Source of the DNA: Nigrospora sphaerica
Lineage: Eukaryota; Ascomycota; Sordariomycetes; Amphisphaeriales; Apiosporaceae
Assembly: GCA_018287875.1 (NCBI GenBank)
Contig: JAGVVL010000022.1
Span: 4,030,001 to 4,094,000, forward strand
Direction of reading: 5' to 3'
DNA length: 64,000 nucleotides
This document shows positions 58,731 to 64,000 of the stretch, piece after piece; positions within the stretch are counted from its first letter, which is position 1, and each line of letters begins with the position of its first letter. The notes under the pieces are model-generated. The model searched no databases and was not told where the DNA came from. It saw only the letters and a program-made list of their open reading frames with translations. The position numbers were made by a program, and so were the translations under genes.

Positions 58731-59198
58731 CCGGGCGCCGCCGGCCCCAACGACCACTGCCAGGCCGCCTACCACTACACTTCCAACCTGCACCTGTTCA
58801 AGCAGGGCTTCTACTCGCCCAGCCTGCGCGCCCTGCTCGCCATGTTCGGCCTCGCCACCCTCACCCACTTCGCCCTCTTCGTGCGTGCCTGCGTCGAGGT
58901 CGACCGCCGCAACCGCGCCCGCTTCGCCGCCGCCGACGAGGAGGAGTACGCCGCCTCGGCCGCCGCCACCGACGACGCGCGCCCCGTCGCCGCCGTGCCC
59001 GCCTACGGCATGGTCGAGACGGGCGAGCCATGGACCTGGGTCCAGCCCCCGGACTACTACCGCAGCGGCGGCCGGCCCCGCCCCGCGTCCGGCCCGGCCG
59101 GTTCACACATCGTGCCCGTGTACGACGAAGGCGGCGGCGGCCCCGCGCTGCCGGACACGACGCCGGGGGCCAGCGGCGCCACGAAAGAGCGTGTTTGA
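57714..59198 (+). CDS. Four-TM membrane protein with disordered N-terminus (MARVEL-like layout)
   Basis: Intronless, 494 residues from the ATG at 57714. Residues 1-205 are hydrophilic, rich in Gln, Pro and Ser (PPPPPPPQP), and probably cytosolic and disordered. Four hydrophobic helices follow: about 209-231 (VLTLLSMLWAGVILSLACLF), 236-262 (IPIAIAALVWNSLELLVYAA), 299-321 (LHLCLWLACALAIYLTMAVY) and 372-394 (ALLAMFGLATLTHFALFV). An extracellular loop before helix 4 carries an 11-Ala run from a GCC repeat and two cysteines. Cytosolic termini with four helices are the layout of MARVEL-type proteins, but I see no decisive motif, so the family is an inference. The acidic, Tyr-rich C-terminus ends GATKERV. 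Confidence 0.75.
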
Positions 59199-60179
59199 TT
59201 ACGACGAAACGGGAAAAACGTAATGCCACTGGGATGTTTACTACTAGTTCTGGGAGGTTGGCCCATTTCAGCGTCGCGGCGTGATTTTATTGTGTTTCTT
59301 GCGTGCGTTTGAGCCGCTGCGTCTTTGGGTACCGGCTGGGTTGGGGACTTAGGAAACAAAGTCGGCCACGGGATGGGGAAATATTTATTTGACTTTGCGG
59401 CTCTTCGGTGTCTGGACCATAGGCGAAGAAGGGGGTCGTTACGGCGAACCGGGCTGGTTTTTTTGGGAGGTTTTTTTTTTTTTTTTTTTTTTGGATCCAA
59501 ACGGGAAAATCTCCGGGTACCAGAGAATGGGGGAGATAGCGTGTTGAGGGTGTGCGCGCGCCGTCGTTGCAAAGTGGCAGAAAGTAACGCTGATGAATTG
59601 TATGATACCCAAAATTCGAACCCACGAAGCAAAGATTCCTATTTCGGTCCTCGTGTAGTTGGTTGTGAGCAACCCCCCCCCCCCGCGAACGCCTTCAGTG
59701 TATGCAGCCGATGCCGTCGCCTGTTGTTTTCGCTCTCGGTCTGGGGCAACGTCATGGATCTTTCCGAATGGCTATTAGGACGAACCAATTTGTTCATGTG
59801 CCCGTAAGGCCGCCACCTGGTTTCGCTTTTACTTCACTTCACCGTTGCCAGCCGCGTTTTCTAAACAAACTGTTCCTTAAGACAAAAATACGGCGTTGCC
59901 ATTCGCAGTCTTATCATTGAGGAAGGGCGCCGTGAGCGCAGGATAGGGGCAGCCATTCAAACTTCGACCCGCCTGATCAATCCCAAGTCAAAGCGTCACG
60001 TGAACCACAAATACCCACGAACTCAACAGCGTCGTCGAGATGGAAAAAGGGTTTGTAACAGTCGTCATCAATCATGTTAAACATAGTAACAAAGAGGTAT
60101 CATATCATAACACATATCATTACCACCGCCGCCGCCGCCTCTCATCTTCCTTCACCCCTCCCACGCGGCCCGCGCCGCC
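59199..60179. other. Convergent 3' spacer
   Basis: Spacer between the convergent four-TM and Gly/His-rich genes. It contains a 22-T run (59471-59492) and a C run near 59.68 kb. No gene seen. Confidence 0.6.
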
Positions 60180-61577
60180 TCACGACATGCGGTACACGGC
60201 CTCCTTGGAGAAGTACTTGCTGATGTCGTTGTCGTTGCCGCAGTGGTCGCAACGGTGCAGCACCTTGGCGCCCGGGTGGCCGGGGCCGAAGTGGCCGTCG
60301 CCCATGCCCGAGGACGCGTTGTGGTGCTGTGGCGAGTGCTGCTGGACCCGCGGCATGACGGAGCCGCCGCCGAGCGGGGCGCCGCCGTACTCGGACCCGG
60401 CGTTGGAGGTGGAGTAGCCGGGCCCGCCGCCCACGCCGCCGTGGTGGCCCATGGCGCCGCCCGTCTGCTGCGGCGACGTGTTGCGCGAGTGCGGCTCCAG
60501 CAGGCTCGGGCCCTGGCCCGGCATCCCCGGGGGCACGCCGCCGCGCGTCGCCCCCATGCCGCCGTGGTTGGAACCCAGGCCGTTGTCGTGGCCCATGCCG
60601 TGCTGACCCACGGTGTTGGCGCCCATGCCGGTGCCCGTGGCGTGGGACCCCATGCCGTTGCCGCCGTAGCCCTGGCCGTAGTGGTTGTTACCGCCGGGGC
60701 CCATGGTGTTATCGTAGGCGTCGTTGTAGCCGCGGCCCGCGTTCGTGCCGTCGTGGCGCTGCGTGGCGTAGTCGCGCATGTCCTCGCGGTGGTGCTGGTT
60801 GGCGAGGGCGGCGGCGCCGAGGCCGGCGGCCCCCGCGGCGGCCCCCGCCGGCAAGTTGTCGTGGCCGCGCCCGTGGCTGTTGGTAGGCGCGTCGTACTCT
60901 TCGACCTTGGGGTCGCGGCGCGCCGCGTCGGAGCCGATGCCGCGGTGCGGCAGGCTCGTGCTGCCACCGCCCACCGTGGACGTGTTGGCCCCGCCGTCGC
61001 GGCCGTGCGTCAGGCTGCCGCCGGAGCCCGTCAAGCCGTGCGTCTGCGGCGCCCCGTAAGTTGCGTCGCGCCCGCCGCTGCCGTGCTGGCCGTGGTGCCG
61101 CTCGTGCTCGCCCGTCGGCGAGTAGCGCCCGCCCGTCGAGGCGACCGCGTCGCGCGGCTGCTTCTCGAGGCTGCCGCCGCGCTCCGAGTCGCCCCAGTAC
61201 GGCGCCGTCGTCGAGTCCTTGCTGAGCTTGTTGCGGTGCGAGCCCGTGAGGTCGTGGCTGCCCGTCCGGTCGTGCGAGCCGGTGGCGCCGGCAGTTGTGT
61301 GTGTGCCGGTGGCATCATGGCGGTCAGACGTCACACCGTCACGGCCCGTCATGGAAGAGTCGTGGGCGCCGTAGGTGTACTCGGACGACTTCTTGTCATG
61401 CATCTTGTCTGTCCTGGGCGAGCCTGTCGACTCTAGGGCGCTGGTGTCGGCATGCCTCTGGGAGCGCGGCACCTCGTCCGACGGGAACGCGCCCGGAGTC
61501 CTGCTGGTGTCGGTAGTGCTGTGCTTGGTATCCTTGTCGCTGTGAAGGACTTCCTTGATCTTGGTTCCGAGACCCAT
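60180..61577 (-). CDS. Gly/His/Ser-rich hydrophilic protein with C-terminal CxxC motif
   Basis: Intronless, 465 residues from the ATG at 61577. The N-terminus MGLGTKIKEVLHSDKD is amphipathic; the bulk is extremely hydrophilic with many His, Gly, Thr and Asp residues and short repeats (TGSHDRTGSHDLTGSH; GMG/NNHYGQGYGG). A short Ala/Gly-rich stretch (AGAAAGAAGLGAAALA) interrupts it. The last 25 residues differ from the rest: HRCDHCGNDNDISKYF, a CxxC that could bind zinc with neighbouring histidines. The composition resembles fungal dehydrin or LEA-like stress proteins, which buffer drying and heat, but I do not recognise a defined family. No signal peptide or membrane segment. Confidence 0.8.
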   Translation of the reverse strand: MGLGTKIKEVLHSDKDTKHSTTDTSRTPGAFPSDEVPRSQRHADTSALESTGSPRTDKMHDKKSSEYTYGAHDSSMTGRDGVTSDRHDATGTHTTAGATGSHDRTGSHDLTGSHRNKLSKDSTTAPYWGDSERGGSLEKQPRDAVASTGGRYSPTGEHERHHGQHGSGGRDATYGAPQTHGLTGSGGSLTHGRDGGANTSTVGGGSTSLPHRGIGSDAARRDPKVEEYDAPTNSHGRGHDNLPAGAAAGAAGLGAAALANQHHREDMRDYATQRHDGTNAGRGYNDAYDNTMGPGGNNHYGQGYGGNGMGSHATGTGMGANTVGQHGMGHDNGLGSNHGGMGATRGGVPPGMPGQGPSLLEPHSRNTSPQQTGGAMGHHGGVGGGPGYSTSNAGSEYGGAPLGGGSVMPRVQQHSPQHHNASSGMGDGHFGPGHPGAKVLHRCDHCGNDNDISKYFSKEAVYRMS

Positions 61578-62650
61578 GATGACGGTTTGGTAGGTGTATG
61601 TTAGAATATAGGTAGACTTGAGCGTGTAGCGTAACTTGGAAGTCAGGGGTGTCGCAAGGCTGGAGGTGTTGGTAGAGTATATGTGAGGATGTTATGGTTC
61701 ATGAGAAGATGTTGTTTAGAGGGGGACATATGGCACTGCTATATACTGAGCTATCACAACCGATGGTCCGTTTGGACTGCCCTTGGGTCCATCAGGCAAA
61801 CATATCGTCATCCCCGCTGGCCTACCAATCGGCAGTGACCTCCCCCAGCGGAAGCCGGGGAAGCTGGAAGGACTGGATCAGACGGCCGAGGTGGCGATTT
61901 CCCGGTGACATCAACTAGGGCTCGCTGGAAACAAGGCAGAGCGCCCCCGAACATCCAAGATGGAAGTCGACGTGGCTGACGCATCGACCCAGGCCCTCGG
62001 ATGTTACGCAATGGTGTCTTGGGCCCGACGTCACGACCGGCCGGGGGGAGGGTTCATCGAGTTTGTGGCTGGTGAGTTTAAGCTGCTGCTGTGTGTCGCG
62101 CCGACGGACGGAAACTTGATTCTCAAGGCCCCGGGAGGTTGTCGTCATGGCCTGGGTGGGGCTGATGCTATGACGAGCCGGCCCCCATAATTCCCACGCG
62201 GCCACCCGGCAACCCCTGGTAGATTTACCTCCTTCAGGGCTAACACCAGCACCTCCCCCGCAAAAACCTAGCACGCCAGGGGACCGTCAGGGGTCCTCTA
62301 GCGCCAGGGCCCTCCGTCGCGGCCGCTTAACCGATTGATGAAGCGCCGGCGGTTCGCTACGCCCCCCCACGCGGATGGGATGCCTTTCCGCCTTCTTGGC
62401 ACTCTATTGCGTCAATGCAGTGTGAACTTCGGCTGTTTCATTTACAACACCCCCTTTACCATTTGGAAAAGCATACGGATCACCTGGTCGGTTCAGTCAT
62501 TAAACACAAGGGCTTGCTTGCTCGTTTGTAATGGCGCTTTTCGCCGGGCCCTAACTTGACCGTCGGAAAAGCTCGAATACAACCAAAAGACAGACGAACA
62601 CTCAGTGTCAGTGTACGCAGTTCTCGCAGGCTCCCAACTCTTTGTGAATT
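61578..62650. other. Spacer, 1.1 kb
   Basis: Promoter of the Gly/His-rich gene followed by unassigned sequence up to the HET relic. No gene supported. Confidence 0.55.
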
Positions 62651-63145
62651 TCATACATTTAGATGTCTCCGCAGCAGCCCGGTGGTTCCTGCTTCGCCCC
62701 AAGCAAGGTGCGCCCCGTTCCGATCTGCTGGTATCAAGGTGATGGTCTTCACAGTGCTTTCATCGTCTGGCCACAATTCGCCTTTCATAACCATCCCAAA
62801 CAGCTGCCCGGCAACCACACGAAACGCATCCCCGTGCGGTCGCAAGATGATGGGGATTTCGCACCCGGCAAAGTGGTACACAACGTCGCCCTCCTGGCAG
62901 CTGAAGTGGGCCGGGGAAATTAGCCCGATTCGAGCGTGATGAATGCATAATGCACATCATGTAAAGTCTGCGGCTGAGCATGGCGAAACGCCTTCTCCAA
63001 ATATCATGATATCTCCAAGATATTGGTGCTTCAAGAAAGCGGTCATCGCGCTCCGAAAACTTACCCGATGGCGCCATTCTCGATTCCGAACCGAAAAACC
63101 TCGGGACGGTATGACAACTAGTTGAGTACCCAAGAAGGCAGCGCC
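62651..63145 (-). pseudogene. HET-domain (heterokaryon incompatibility) gene relic, C-terminal part
   Basis: Three blocks typical of the C-terminal half of fungal HET-domain proteins occur in the right order on the minus strand but in three different frames. They are ALPSWVLN (compare LPSWVPDW) near 63.13 kb, ended by TAG; RRLYMM near 62.98 kb; and ARIGLISP..QEGDVVYHF with CEIPIILRPHGDAFRVV from about 62.94 to 62.80 kb. Frame changes and stops mean it cannot encode a whole protein. The relic may extend to about 63.5 kb or past the window edge, but the conserved N-terminal HET motifs were not found. HET proteins trigger cell death when unlike strains fuse; this copy is presumably dead. Confidence 0.6.
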
Positions 63146-64000
63146 TCTGTCCATTCAACGGGTAGAGTCATCCATGAAGGTGTTTGGTCCTCCCATAGCG
63201 TGGAAAAACGAGGCTGCAGCTTCCTGGAACCCGCGGGATACGGGCCGGACATAGTCGGGTTTCGGCAAGTCCAAGCCACGCGTGCATCAGAACTGAGTGC
63301 CGGCCGAAACTTCGGTCGGTCATGAGTGAGCTTGCAATCCAGGTACGCGAGGCTGCGAAGCAAATACTCAGTAATGCCGGCGGGGTGAAGTCCAAGTCCC
63401 TGGCTAGCAAATCCCGTGCCATCTTACGAGAGATCGCAGCCGTACTTTGGCCAAGAGAGTCGGAAATGTGTCGCATCCGATGGTTTGAATGGAGCCATGT
63501 CTGGAGTTCGGCCCCATAGCGCTTGGTAGCTGCAGTGCTTGAGTAGCCCGAGGGCCGGAAGCATCCGCCAGGCCAAGCCAGGCAACAACGCGCGATGCTC
63601 TGGAGTGCACTTCGCCCTCATGATTGCACTTATCGTCTTAGTGCTGGCTAATGCCAATGGCGTCGATCCAGTGTTCGTTCCCGCAAACGTAGGCGCAGAT
63701 GCTCGAGAGCGCCCAGGCAGTTGGGCGTGGCAAGTACCTAGCTTCGCATCATCGTAGGAGATCTCGGGCAACCCCCAGACTCATTCGGATGTGTCGTCCC
63801 AAAATTCGGCAATCATGGGAAAGATGCAGGATAGTGGAACATTGCTGCTGTGCCTGGCGGATGGATGGAAGCACTTGGCGCAAGCTGAGCTACCTCTGCC
63901 CGTTCGCAGTGTATCCACGGCGGGTTTAGCAGGCGCCGGCATAGCCTGCCGAGTGAGGTTGAGAAGAAGGGCAGTTGGCGAGCCCGAAGCCATTTCCACT

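Noticed and set aside
60243..61436. A 397-codon plus-strand frame
   Set aside because: Antisense shadow of the Gly/His-rich protein gene; Ala/Val/Arg-rich without family resemblance.

Overview
The window is nuclear DNA of a filamentous ascomycete (Pezizomycotina), probably a Sordariomycete. The evidence is GC-rich genes with short GT-AG introns (about 50-310 nt), fungal-only families (CFEM receptor, PTH11-like rhodopsin-domain protein, hybrid histidine kinase, HET-domain remnant), a fungal alpha-aminoadipate reductase (LYS2), and long gene-poor spacers. No prokaryotic operons, tRNA, rRNA or CRISPR were seen. Most multi-exon models below were rebuilt by hand from splice signals, and their exon lengths sum to whole codons.

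Left part (1-18.3 kb): a partial Ser/Thr protein kinase on the minus strand runs off the left edge. After a 4.6 kb spacer come a five-exon Baeyer-Villiger-type flavin monooxygenase, an intronless GH43 glycosidase, a small membrane protein of uncertain start, a 343-bp MITE-like element studded with ACCCATGGGT palindromes, a TLC-like membrane protein, and a convergent four-exon CFEM seven-TM receptor.

Middle (18.3-36.6 kb): a 5.3 kb spacer is followed by a PTH11-like rhodopsin-domain protein, a 1237-residue hybrid histidine kinase, a small conserved-looking hydrophilic protein of 106 residues, and LYS2 with a recognisable Gcn4/CPC1-type promoter. The receptor, the rhodopsin-domain protein and the histidine kinase lie within 13 kb, so three membrane or signal-input genes are neighbours.

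Right part (36.6-64 kb): an AT-richer, gene-poor stretch (36.6-42.2 kb) carries a 25-bp tandem satellite and decayed coding fragments. Next are a dithiol glutaredoxin with two possible starts, a ubiquitin-like/BAG protein that lacks an upstream AUG, the five-exon ribosomal protein uL13 gene, an 8.3 kb spacer, a four-TM protein, a Gly/His-rich hydrophilic protein with a C-terminal CxxC, and finally a frameshifted HET-domain relic at the right edge.
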